NCBI GenBank assembly: GCA_021014325.1
Contig: CM037474.1
Coordinates: 24,063,488 to 24,127,487 of the forward strand
Reading direction: 5' to 3'
From: Plazaster borealis
Taxonomy: Eukaryota > Echinodermata > Asteroidea > Forcipulatida > Labidiasteridae
Length of the DNA: 64,000 nt
Part shown: in pieces, positions 55,074-64,000 of the stretch
Layout of the letters: the number at the start of each line of letters is the position of its first letter
Position numbering within the stretch: the first letter of the stretch is position 1
The notes under the pieces: model-generated
What the model saw: only the letters and a program-made list of their open reading frames with translations
What the model was told of the DNA's origin: nothing
Database searches by the model: none
Made by a program: the position numbers and the translations under genes

Positions 55074-55564
55074 TTGCCCGGTTCGTGAACTATTTCCCGC
55101 AAGTTATGCGCGCTCAATGTCTTGGCGTACGTCTAATTCACGGTGGCGCAAATCTCATGCACTAGCCTATTATAACACAGCTCTTGATTGTTGTCTATCG
55201 CGATTGACTCAACCACAGTCACTTGGGGTTAACTATTACCATTATTTGTTGTTAAGTGAATTTGTTTTCGGCCTTATGTCCCTTTAGCGGCTCCGTACTA
55301 TTTTCTTTCCATTTCTGTTTCTATATATTTCTATATCCATTTAAATTTTGCACGGTATAACCATTACTTTTTGTTTTTATTTAAAGGTGACGGGTGACAA
55401 GGCTGTTACTGGACTTATATTATTGCGACCAACTAATCAGTCGGCATGCACGGTACAGTACAAACAAATATTAACAAGCGATGAAACGGCAATTGACACA
55501 TAATTATTTTAGTTTTACAAACATTTATTTTTTTCAGAGAAAAAATTATAAAGTGTAAATATAT

Positions 55565-55929
55565 TTAAAGACACTGGGCACCTTTGGTAATTGTCAAAGA
55601 CCAGTCTTCTCACTTGGTGTATCTCAACATGCACAAAATAACAAACCTGTGAAAATTTGAACTCAATTGGTCATCGAAGTTGCGAGATAATAATGGAAGA
55701 AAAACACCCTTGTCACACGAAGTTGTGTGCTTTCAGATGCTTGATCTCGAAATGAATTCAAATATTTTAATGAGAAATTACTTTTTTTCTCAAAAAACGA
55801 CGTTACTTCAGAGGGAGCCGTTTCTCACAATGTTTTATACTATCAACTGCTCTCCATTGATCGTTACCAAGTAAATTTTTATGCTAACAATTATTTTGAG
55901 TAGTTACCAATAGCGTCCAGTGCATTTAA
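55565..55929 (+). mobile_element. TTAA-flanked MITE, family B, intact
   Basis: Element 55569-55925 with ends AGACACTGGGCACCTTTGGT and ACCAATAGCGTCCAGTGCAT between TTAA sites. Reference copy for family B. Confidence 0.82.
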
Positions 55930-57124
55930 TCACATTGTTTTTGTTTTACCAGAATTAATATTCTTTATCCCCGATGCAACTCGTATTAACTTATCTATCT
56001 ATCAATATTGATAGGTACCCGTTGCTAATAACTTGATTCGACGTAACCTCTTCACCGGGCAAGCTCTATGGTCTGTTGATTATGACATTAAATCTGGAAC
56101 ATGGAGGTGTAGAGTTCGAACCCAACCCGAGTAGTATGCCCATTTTTCCCCCACAGGACTCGGGTGAAAAACACCGAGTAGGCCTACGCAGTTTTTTATC
56201 ACACGTCGATGAAGGGTAAAAACTGAAATAATATTCTCTACTCAATATTACACAAATTAAAAATCTGAATTTTATCGATAAAAAGAAAATATAGTAACAA
56301 ATGTCTCCTCTGACGACGGACAGGGTATCCTGTGCGAAACTGTCCATCGGTTTTTCTCAGAACCACCTATCACTCAAAAGAGATCTAACTACATGGTGTC
56401 ACTGCAAATTTATTATAATTATAGTAACAAATGGTTAAACAATGAAGCAAAAAATTCAAATTTCACTGAAACAAAATGTATTCTAATGATTACAATGCCC
56501 TTCGGAACTAGGGTGCGAACTCGCTTGGAAACACACGGGGCCTGATGGGAACTGAGAGTCTGTGTTTTGCACCAGTACTATGTCGGTAGATTGACTAGGG
56601 TCCTTCGAGTGATCACCGTTGGCTATGTGGCTCATTGTGATGGGTCGCTGTGTATGGTGTTCTATAATGGCCACTTACAAAGTAAGGCGGATACTTTTTG
56701 TTTCACTGGGCAACTTTTTTTAAGTCGCCGCAAAAAAAAAGGTTGCTACGAATAAAAAAGTCTCCGCCCCCACGAATCGCTGCGTGAAAGAAAAAAAAAA
56801 GAAAAAAAGAAAGAAAGTCGCCCTGTAAGTGTCCATTAAAGAACACCATGGCCGTGCCAGTCCCCGCGGCGGAACTGATCATTGTGCCGAGTGGGATAAG
56901 AGTAAGACTGCTGCAAGAACGGACAACGGTTTGTATACCAACTCAATATTAATCCAAGCGTAACTTCGCACCCTTACTACTTGCTCACAGATAAAAGGCG
57001 CTATATTGCTAAGAGAGCAACTTTATGCAAAGCAAATAATGTTTGATAGTTTACCATTTAAAGTTATCGATGCGTAAAAACCCATTAGTTATTTAAAAAA
57101 AACACGTATAACTATAATGGCTCA

Positions 57125-57611
57125 CAAAGTTTGATAGTTTTAGCACAAGTACGCTAATAGTGGCCCCGATAAAACTGGTCCGGCCTTAAATGTGGCCCAA
57201 ATATTTTACCTCAAGGTAGCCAGAACCTAAATGTAGCCCCAAACTGTTACAATGTAACCTGGACCCAAATCACGGGCTACATAAAGTACTGGGTTATGGC
57301 TACATTTGGGGCTCCATTTAGGTCTTCGGCTACCCATTTAGGTTTCAGGCTCCATTTAGGTATCGGGCTGCATTTAGGTGTCGAGCAACATTATGTCCCA
57401 GGCTACATTTAGGTCCTGAGGTACATTAAGGTTTTAGGCTAAATTTAGGTCACATGCTTCATTTAGGGCCGGGCTACAATTAGGTCACAGGCTACATTTG
57501 GAGCCGGGTTAAAGTAGGTCTAAGGCTACATTTAGGTTTAAGGCTAATTAGGCTGGGCTCCATTTAGGTATCGGGCTACATTTAGGGGCCGCACAGACAT
57601 TCAAACGTTTG
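57125..57611. mobile_element. Foldback element with minisatellite arms, copy 3
   Basis: Left end CAAAGTTTGATAG...GTGGCCCC, right end GGGGCCGCACAGACATTCAA. The right arm is an array of GGCTACATTTAGGT-like units. At the same place as copy 2 (29078-29775) in the duplication, without the 134-bp insertion. Confidence 0.78.
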
Positions 57612-58257
57612 TGCCTCATTAGTGATAAAGGATGAAGAAAATGCAATAAAATGTAGCGCAATGTACGCAATTAGGCAAAACTGTGTCTGGAATCAGTAGA
57701 GCATTCTATGTTTCTCTTTACAGTTGTTTTAGTGTCGCAATTTCGCAATAATGTGAAACGTTAAAGATGCAAAGCCTGAGTAATGGCAGAAGTAAAAACC
57801 CACCTAGCCACGAGCGATCTAATGAGTAGGCCTATATAAAAAAGAATGATTTTATTTAACAATTTTAAAGCAAATTTTCAGGAACAGTGAAATATAGCTG
57901 AACTGTTCACATTATTTTCAGTTGCCGCAAGTTCTATCGTCTAACCTCGGAGGGTTCTGTGTACTATGTGCGCGTACATTGAATACTTGTAGATAACTAA
58001 TTTCAACTTCACAAACACATTGGACCGGTTAGGTGAGATAACGTCATGTTTTGAATTGAACTAATTTATACTGCTTAAATCAACTACACTCAATAAGTTT
58101 AGTATTGATAAAAATATTTTTTCTATAGAAATTGACCGATAGTAGTCGATTTATATTCAACTTTCAATGAGTACTGGGATTCTATAAGGTGTTTTATCGA
58201 CTAATGAATATCAAAAAGCTCAATAAAAACAAAATAATATGCCAGTGCGTCAACGTG

Positions 58258-58790
58258 AAAAGGGGGTATTGTCATCATGATCATGGCATGCATTTGGCTG
58301 TACATGGAATGGACCTTTCCCATGGAATATGTAAATTGCACATCGCGCATGCGCACTAACAATATTGGTTGTCAAAATTAGGGAAGATCGTGCCTGTTTG
58401 TATGGGGTTGGTGGGGACATGACGCATGTGCTTTTGTGCGTCTGCCTGGTGCACAACTCGATGGCGTGTTGCCAACCAATAGTGTCCGCATGGGTGATCG
58501 TAATTAGCATATTTCATGGGGAAGGCTAATCTCTAACTCTGAACGTGCATGCGCAGGTCATCACAATGACAAAGGACGCCGTCATTAATATTTCTTGTGA
58601 TAAGGACGGAGTGCAGTAACTGGGGTAAAGTTCATTAATCTCTAACCCAGTTACTGAACGTGCATGCGCAGGCCGTCACAGTGACAAAGGGTGCCGTCAT
58701 TATTATATTGTTATAAGGACGACGTGCAGTAACTAGGGTAGAGTTCATTAATCCATTTACAGCCACAGGCCTGCTACGATAATGACGTAA
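58258..58790. mobile_element. Terminal-inverted-repeat element, TCATGATCA family, copy 2
   Basis: Same element as 30446-30860, but with the block CGTGCATGCGCAGG ... GTGCAGTAACT present twice (58542-58620 and 58660-58730), an internal tandem duplication. Confidence 0.7.
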
Positions 58791-58994
58791 ATTATGTCAA
58801 ATCACTAACTCGAGAAAGTCTCAATTAACTACAATTGTTCACCTTCCTGAATGTGTTTCTTTCAAATATGTAAAAGAACTGACTCTTGCAGTCTCAATGA
58901 TTCTTTGAATGAAATCAAACTGTTTAAAATGTACTCTTACCAGGTTTTTTTTTACTCTAAAGACTGAATTGAACTCCATTTAAGGGGCTGTGTC

Positions 58995-59182
58995 GTCATG
59001 ATCAAAGCAGGCCTGTGGCTTTACATGGAAATATGAACTCTCACCCAGTTACTGCATGCGCGCGTTCTCCAAGACATGGTACAGAGGGAGGGCGCTCTTG
59101 TGCAGTAACTGGGTGAGAGTTCATAATTGCATGTAGGCCTACGGCCACAGGCCTGCTTTAATCATGAAGACTCAACCCCTTT
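58995..59182. mobile_element. Palindromic TCATGATCA-family MITE
   Basis: GGCTGTGTCGTCATGATCAA then GCAGGCCTGTGG pairs with CCACAGGCCTGC then TTTAATCATGAAGACTCAAC. Inner arms ATGAACTCTCACCCAGTTAC / GTAACTGGGTGAGAGTTCAT are perfect. Confidence 0.82.
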
Positions 59183-59463
59183 AACTAATCCCGCAACTTA
59201 AAAAAAATTAAAAATAAATAAAAAAAATATAAAAAAAAAAACATAGGCCTACCTAATTATGAAATATATTGGCCAGCACTATGACATTGTGAATCTTTGT
59301 TGGAAACTAAGAACAAAATGTACTTTTTTGCAGTAACCCCTAATACAATATCAAATTAAGATTTGCTACAATGTGTTAAGCTTACACTTTATGCATCAAG
59401 GCTTCCACAAACCATCTGAAAAAAATCTGTTCATTACGAAAGCAATTTTTTTTTCCAAACACT

Positions 59464-59537
59464 ACGCTCTACTCCTTAACTTCCTGATATGTGCCAAATG
59501 ACGCTCTACTCCTTAACTTCCTGATATGTGCCAAATG
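59464..59537 (+). repeat. 37-bp tandem duplication
   Basis: ACGCTCTACTCCTTAACTTC, continuing to GTGCCAAATG, occurs twice head to tail with no difference, right in front of the large foldback element. Confidence 0.93.
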
Positions 59538-59539
59538 TC

Positions 59540-62335
59540 GTCTCAAGAGTAAGGGACTGTAAATATCAAACATAGGGTGGCCACGGTCAAAAATAGATTT
59601 TCTTCTTACTTTCATACTTGATGGACCTTGGCCCCAAACTAACAACTATGGGAAAGATAGTTTTTAAATATATTCGTTGCCATGGCAACACCCGATTTAC
59701 TATTTCAGAGTGGTTTTGCCATTTTTTGGTTTTGGAGTATCAAAATTTACCTATTTTCAAGGCTGCGTTACCATTAAACAGAATATAGACAATTATTTTC
59801 TTTAAATGTTATGGATAGGTGGGACCTTAGAGGCTGCATTGAACGCATACAAATAATCACCAGGTATATGGGTGGGTTATACCATTAATTTCAAATAGGG
59901 GTGTTTTTGGACTTTTTTAAAGTATGAAAATATACCCTCTCTTGGCAGCTCCATAACCCACATGTTAGTGCTCAGATTTCAATATCGACCAAATATTGTT
60001 TAGATGGGACATTGGTCTTGTGGAAAATTTAAACAAATTGCGCGGGAAAAAACTTTGGTTTTTTTGCAGTATTGCCAGGCATTTTCCCATTTTTTTAAAT
60101 TTTATAAACATGGCCACATAGTGCCTCCCTCTCCTTATTATCCAAAGTTATCGAGCGATATTTATGAAACTTGCCACAAATGTTCATTTTACCAAGTTCT
60201 ACTTGATGACAAAAACAAATTTAAAAAAATTGTCATGAAAGGGAATTGTTTGTACTTTTTGGCCCATTTTTTGTCAAAAATCTTATTTTCCCCCCATAAT
60301 TTCAGTAAATGCCATAAAACTTTATTTTGACATAATCAAAAACATGACATTATATTTTAATAAAGTACTGGGTTCACTGTTGGAGATAACCATTGGTTTA
60401 TTCCTCTCTTTTTTGTTAATCTGTATTTTTTAGTTTTTCCACTAAGGTTACAACGATAGGCCTGATTGAAGATTCTGTAGTTTTTTTATTCGCCTGAAAA
60501 GTTTGAAATTTGTATGTTAAAATATTCCATTGATAAAAAACTGATATAGTTTGAACCCCTTATTACGGGCTGAAAACACAAAATCCAAGATGGTCGCTGG
60601 ATATGGCGGCCATTGTGAGTTCCCACAATGCATTAAATATTGTTAAGTCACACATCACTACCATTTATTTTGGGAAAAAACAAGGACAATTGAAACTTTG
60701 TTGAAAAAGACAAAAACAAAATCATTCAAAAACATTGAAATGTTTTACCGACGGTTGCCATGGTAAACAGCTGAACCCGATAACAGGCGAAAATATAGTA
60801 GAGGGCACATTGTCACATTGTGCCCCCCCCCCCAAATCCTGGCAGGGATAATGTGTTTTCACACTCTTGAAATGTTTTAATTATATCCATATTTCACTGT
60901 AAAACTCCAGTTATACCAACACCCACCATTACATTACCATTATCTCATGCAGTTCACTTTTTTCAACAAATGTTACCTGCAAAGGTTACATCTCATTTAT
61001 CACATTGAACTATGGGGTTAGCATTGAGTTTCAAAAATGTAATAATCAATTTGAAAAAAGGGAGTCTGGCAACACAACAGAGATAAAAGTAGTTCTTATT
61101 CCCTCTGCTAAAGTTGACATTTTCTACAATGTGTTGATGATATGATACACATCAATCAAATTTTGTTGAGTAAAAAATAATTGAACAGATGATTACTCCC
61201 CCTCAAAAAAAAAAAAACAAAAAAAAAAAAAAAAACTAAATAAATGTAAAGCCAATGTTAGCAAGTGGTTTACATGACAATAAATAAAATGCCAATATAT
61301 ATTAGTTTGACCCTAAAGCGAGGGTAAAGTTACGCACAAGCAAGTACGGTAACCTGGTGGGCAGCTGCCTTCGGTTGTATTTCCAACTCCTATTAAGGTG
61401 CTGCAAACTATATCAATGTATAACATTCTACTTTCAAACTTACAGGCCGAGAAATACTGTAGACTCGTCAATCATGCCTTATCTTTGTAACCTTAGGCGC
61501 AAAAGTTGGCGGTTATATCATTTGTTTAAGTGGAAAAACTTTTTAAAAAAATTCCCTCAAAATGGGATAAAACAAAGATTACAGCACACCAACAATGACC
61601 CCAGTAATAAAATACAATGTCATGTTGTTGATTATGTCAAAATAAACAAGTTTACAAACTTTTACAGTATTTGGGGAAAAAACACTGAAATTATTGGGCA
61701 AAAACATGTTTTTTACATAAATTGGGCAAAACGACCCCAAAATTTGCCTTTCATTGCATTTTTGGGGTTTTATTTTTATTTTACCAAGTACAACCTGGTG
61801 AAATGAACATTTGTGGCAAGTTTTATAAATATCGCTCAAGAACTTTAGATAATACAGGGGGGCACAATGTAACCATGTGAATTTCGACATTGGCTTTTTA
61901 ATTTTTTACAAGACCAATATCCCATCTCAAGTATATGTGGTCGATGTTGAAATCGGAGCACTTCCATGTGGGTTATGAGCCGTCAAAAGATGGTATATTT
62001 TTATCTTTTAACAAATTCCCAAAACACCCCTGTTTGAAACTAATGGTATAATCCACCCATGTACCTGGTGATTATTTTTATGCATTTAATGCAACCTCTA
62101 AGGTCCCACCTATCCATAATATGTAAAGAAACTAATTTTATATAAGCTGTCTAATGGCAATTTCACTATTCTAAAATGGTGCATCGGCTGTTGCCGTGGC
62201 AACAAAGTTATTTTTTGAATTGTTTTTTCCATATTTGTTAGTTTGGAGCCAAGGTCCAAGGAAAGGAAATCCATTTTTTTGCCGTGGCCAACATTTTCAA
62301 AAAATCTTTGATATTTACAGTCCCTTACTCTTAAG
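59540..62335. mobile_element. 2.8-kb foldback element with long terminal inverted repeats
   Basis: Left end CAAGAGTAAGGGACTGTAAA and right end TTTACAGTCCCTTACTCTT are inverted. Pairing continues through GTGGCCACGG / CCGTGGCCAAC, GCCATGGCAACA / TTGCCGTGGCAACA, GATAGGTGGGACCTTAGAGG and its inverse near 62098, and CATAACCCACATG / CATGTGGGTTATG, for about 700-800 bp per arm. The frames at 60004-60330 (plus) and 61579-61890 (minus) are mirror images in the two arms. They show no transposase motif. Fragments are at 22590-22910 and 34610-35500. Confidence 0.82.
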
Positions 62336-62399
62336 TAGCGAACACCAGCGAAACACACGGTCAGCCATTTTGTGGAGTCAAAAATTTTGTTCTACAAAA

Positions 62400-62573
62400 T
62401 AGCGTACCGTGTTTTGTCATGAATTAAGATAGAAAACGCACAATTTCAAGGGGTATTTATGTGATTCGTTGTATTCTACTTTTAAAATATCTTTCCACCA
62501 ATCTTTTAACAAGCGCTTTTTATAGCCCAAACCGCCAGAAGCGAAAGCAACGTGTCCCGAATGGACAACTATA
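62400..62573 (-). other. Probable 3' untranslated region of the second FREP gene
   Basis: The same GGGACACGTTG repeat as after the copy-A stop codon begins about 17 nt past this stop (AGCAACGTGTCCCG at 62546-62559). No AATAAA on the minus strand was seen before 62400. Confidence 0.4.
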
Positions 62574-62827
62574 TCAATAATTAAGTTGTCTTATCTTCAT
62601 TTCGGTTGCTTTGAGGGATTTATCCTTCCATGTGTACCAGTATAATCCAGGGTACTTTGCTACCTTTGGCCTAGAGGTGTTATAGTAAAAACCATTCAGA
62701 TTACTCCTTGTCTCAGCACATCCAGTAAACCACCAACCTCCACTCAAGGACTGGGCACAATTCTTCAAACCGTCGTCGTCGTTGTCCCTGTCAAACGTTG
62801 TGAACTTTTTCGTGTCAAAAGCGTCAC
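62574..62827 (-). CDS. Last exon of a second, paralogous FREP gene (partial in window)
   Basis: 254 nt, acceptor CTTTGAAG then GTGACGC, opening in phase 1 and ending at TGA (62574-62576). Reads DAFDTKKFTTFDRDNDDDG, then KNCAQSLSGGWWFTGCAE, SNLNGFYYN and SLKATEMKIRQLNY. All fibrinogen-domain hallmarks are kept: the calcium-site aspartates, both cysteines and the WW pair. Compared with the exon at 31188-31444 it is one codon shorter, in the segment between the second cysteine and SNLNG. Exons 1 to 6 are not in the window and should lie right of 64000, given about 4 kb to exon 6 in copy A. Confidence 0.93.
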
Positions 62828-63107
62828 CTTCAAAGAAAAACATTTTACAAAAGTCATTTTAGAGGAAAGCTGAACGAGATACATCACTGATCATTGAGGA
62901 ACATCTTTCATAACTTGACATATGCTTTTCTGCAGATACAAATTAATCAAATGAGTAATCAATCAAGTTATTATTGTTAAAAAATTGTAAGGAGATTTCA
63001 GCGGCACACTGGATCAAACTTTTCATAATCTTAACAGTAGCCTAAATCCAAAAGCCAATGATGAAAACTTTATAAACGACATACAACAGCAGAAAAAAGG
63101 GGTATAG

Positions 63108-63250
63108 ACCCCTTGCATAATGACGTCACAAGCTCAAAAACGCCCTCACTGATGTCAATGAAGACATAACATTGGCTGAGAGTTGAGCGGGGCGCGTACA
63201 CCGTGTACACATTCCCAATGTTTGACCTCAGCAATGGCGGCCTATGCAGG
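63108..63250. repeat. CCCCTTGCATA repeat copy in the second FREP intron
   Basis: GACCCCTTGCATAATGACGT ... TTTGACCTCAGCAATGGCGG. Matches the repeat at 33605-33776 and the duplicated position 31935-32085. Confidence 0.6.
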
Positions 63251-63546
63251 TGGTCCATTATGTGGATCAAAAGATTTGAAATATATTAGCCAGCACTAAA
63301 TTGTAAAACTTTTTAGTCTCCAAGAGTTGGAGTTACTTTGAAAATGTTTTAGACTCAACTATTAAGCTCATTTTCCTTCTTTATCTCGTCCCATCCGTGA
63401 ATTATCCTTTGTCGGGTAAAGGTATGGTACTTTTAAAGTTAAACGGGGACAACATATTTAACAGGTCCCGTGTGTAAAAAGTGGGCAATTTGGGTAACAA
63501 TGTAAGTAGAAGCTCAAGAGACCAGTGTCATACAGTTGCTTATAGT

Positions 63547-63888
63547 GGCGTGTCGTGGCCGAGCGGATAAGAACACCGAACTCAAGCTCTGGTGTTTCTG
63601 ATCAGCAGAGTGTGGGTTCGAATCCCAGTCGTGACACTTGTGTCCTTAAGCAAGACACTTAACCACCTTCGGATGGGACGTTAAGCCGTAGGTCCCGTGT
63701 GTTGTGTAATGCACGTAAAAGAACTCAGTGCACTTATCGAAAAGAGAAGGGGTTCGCCCCGGTGTTCCTGGTTTGTTTGGCAGCATATTGCGCCACAGCA
63801 CCTTGTAAACCATTACATGGTGCTATGTAAAGGACTTGGTCTCATACTTCAAAAACGTAGCTCCACAATACCTTGCATAAGAAGCCAC

Positions 63889-63919
<31 letters not shown>
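63547..63919 (+). mobile_element. tRNA-headed SINE, subfamily 1
   Basis: Head GGCGTGTCGTGGCCGAGCGG at 63547, B box GGTTCGAATCC at about 63615-63625, body GCGCCACAGCACC and ATTACATGGTGCTATG, and a long (ATT)n tail at 63889-63919. It lacks the GCGCTATATAAG block seen in the copy at 5382. Confidence 0.85.
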
Positions 63920-64000
63920 GGGACACGTTGCCTTGGATTGAACGATTTGGGCTATAACAAGCGTTTGAAAGCGTTCTTCATGAAATGAATTTGATTGGAA
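63920..64000 (+). repeat. GGGACACGTTG repeat, start
   Basis: GGGACACGTTGCCTTGGATT, then GGCTATAACAAGCGTTTG, is the inverted end of the repeat seen at 53640-53820 and after both FREP stop codons. Cut by the window edge. Confidence 0.6.

Larger units (their letters stand above)
55440..63540. repeat. Segmental duplication, copy B
   Basis: Collinear partner of 27660-34490, including the paralogous FREP last exon. Insertions specific to B are the family-B MITE at 55569-55925, a segment near 56300-56400, the internal doubling near 58620-58740 and a block of about 3.4 kb at 58930-62370. It lacks the palindromes found at 32.1-34.2 kb in copy A. Confidence 0.85.

Noticed and set aside
61357..61806. 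149-residue open frame inside the large foldback element
   Set aside because: Its parts mirror the frames at 60004-60330 and 61579-61890 in the arms. Composition is AT-driven and there is no transposase or other motif.
63547..63640. tRNA gene with A and B boxes (also at 5382, 8153 and 43072)
   Set aside because: The heads are followed by a common SINE body and ATT tail, the acceptor stem does not close, and four copies share the same 3' extension. They are SINE heads, not tRNA genes.

Overview
The window is nuclear DNA of a marine deuterostome, most likely an echinoderm and perhaps a sea star. The reasons are the long intron-rich, AT-rich sequence, canonical GT-AG introns, tRNA-headed SINEs, dense foldback/MITE repeats and a secreted fibrinogen-related gene of the kind expanded in echinoderms. 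The species call is inference from repeat style and gene content. Nothing here is bacterial or an operon, and most long open frames are chance or repeat-derived.

The one gene I can assemble with confidence lies on the minus strand from 42997 down to 31188. Seven exons with canonical splice sites join in phase into exactly 1218 nt, encoding a 405-residue secreted fibrinogen-related protein (FREP, ficolin-like). It has a signal peptide (exon 1), an unrecognised Cys-containing region (exon 2), two tandemly duplicated 35-residue Thr/Ser-rich linker exons (exons 3 and 4), and a fibrinogen C-terminal domain spread over exons 5 to 7. A second, paralogous last exon (62574-62827, minus) is the 3' end of another FREP gene whose remaining exons should lie beyond position 64000. 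It belongs to a diverged segmental duplication: about 27.66-34.49 kb corresponds to about 55.44-63.54 kb.

Between the two FREP loci, at 47.1 and 48.8 kb (minus), sit two 126-nt phase 1-1 exons that are copies of each other, with intact splice sites and an unrecognised protein sequence. A third possible exon is at 52.57 kb. They suggest another gene undergoing exon duplication.

The rest is repeats. 1-5.9 kb: LINE reverse-transcriptase remnant, a near-perfect hAT-like palindromic MITE, and a TTAA-flanked MITE carrying two nested insertions. 5.9-27 kb: gene-poor, with TTAA-flanked MITEs, a piggyBac-like MITE, an 1.15-kb foldback element whose arms each hold an 82-nt exon-like segment, a 57-bp tandem repeat, and a terminal-repeat element with minisatellite arms. 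27.6-35.5 kb: duplication copy A with many palindromic insertions. 36-38.2 kb: a dead RTE-like retrotransposon 3' end and a 187-bp tandem duplication. 40.7-45.8 kb: foldback elements and a SINE that ends about 75 bp from the FREP start codon. 50.7-51.3 kb: a 158-bp tandem repeat. 55.4-64 kb: duplication copy B, disrupted by a 2.8-kb foldback element, followed by a SINE.
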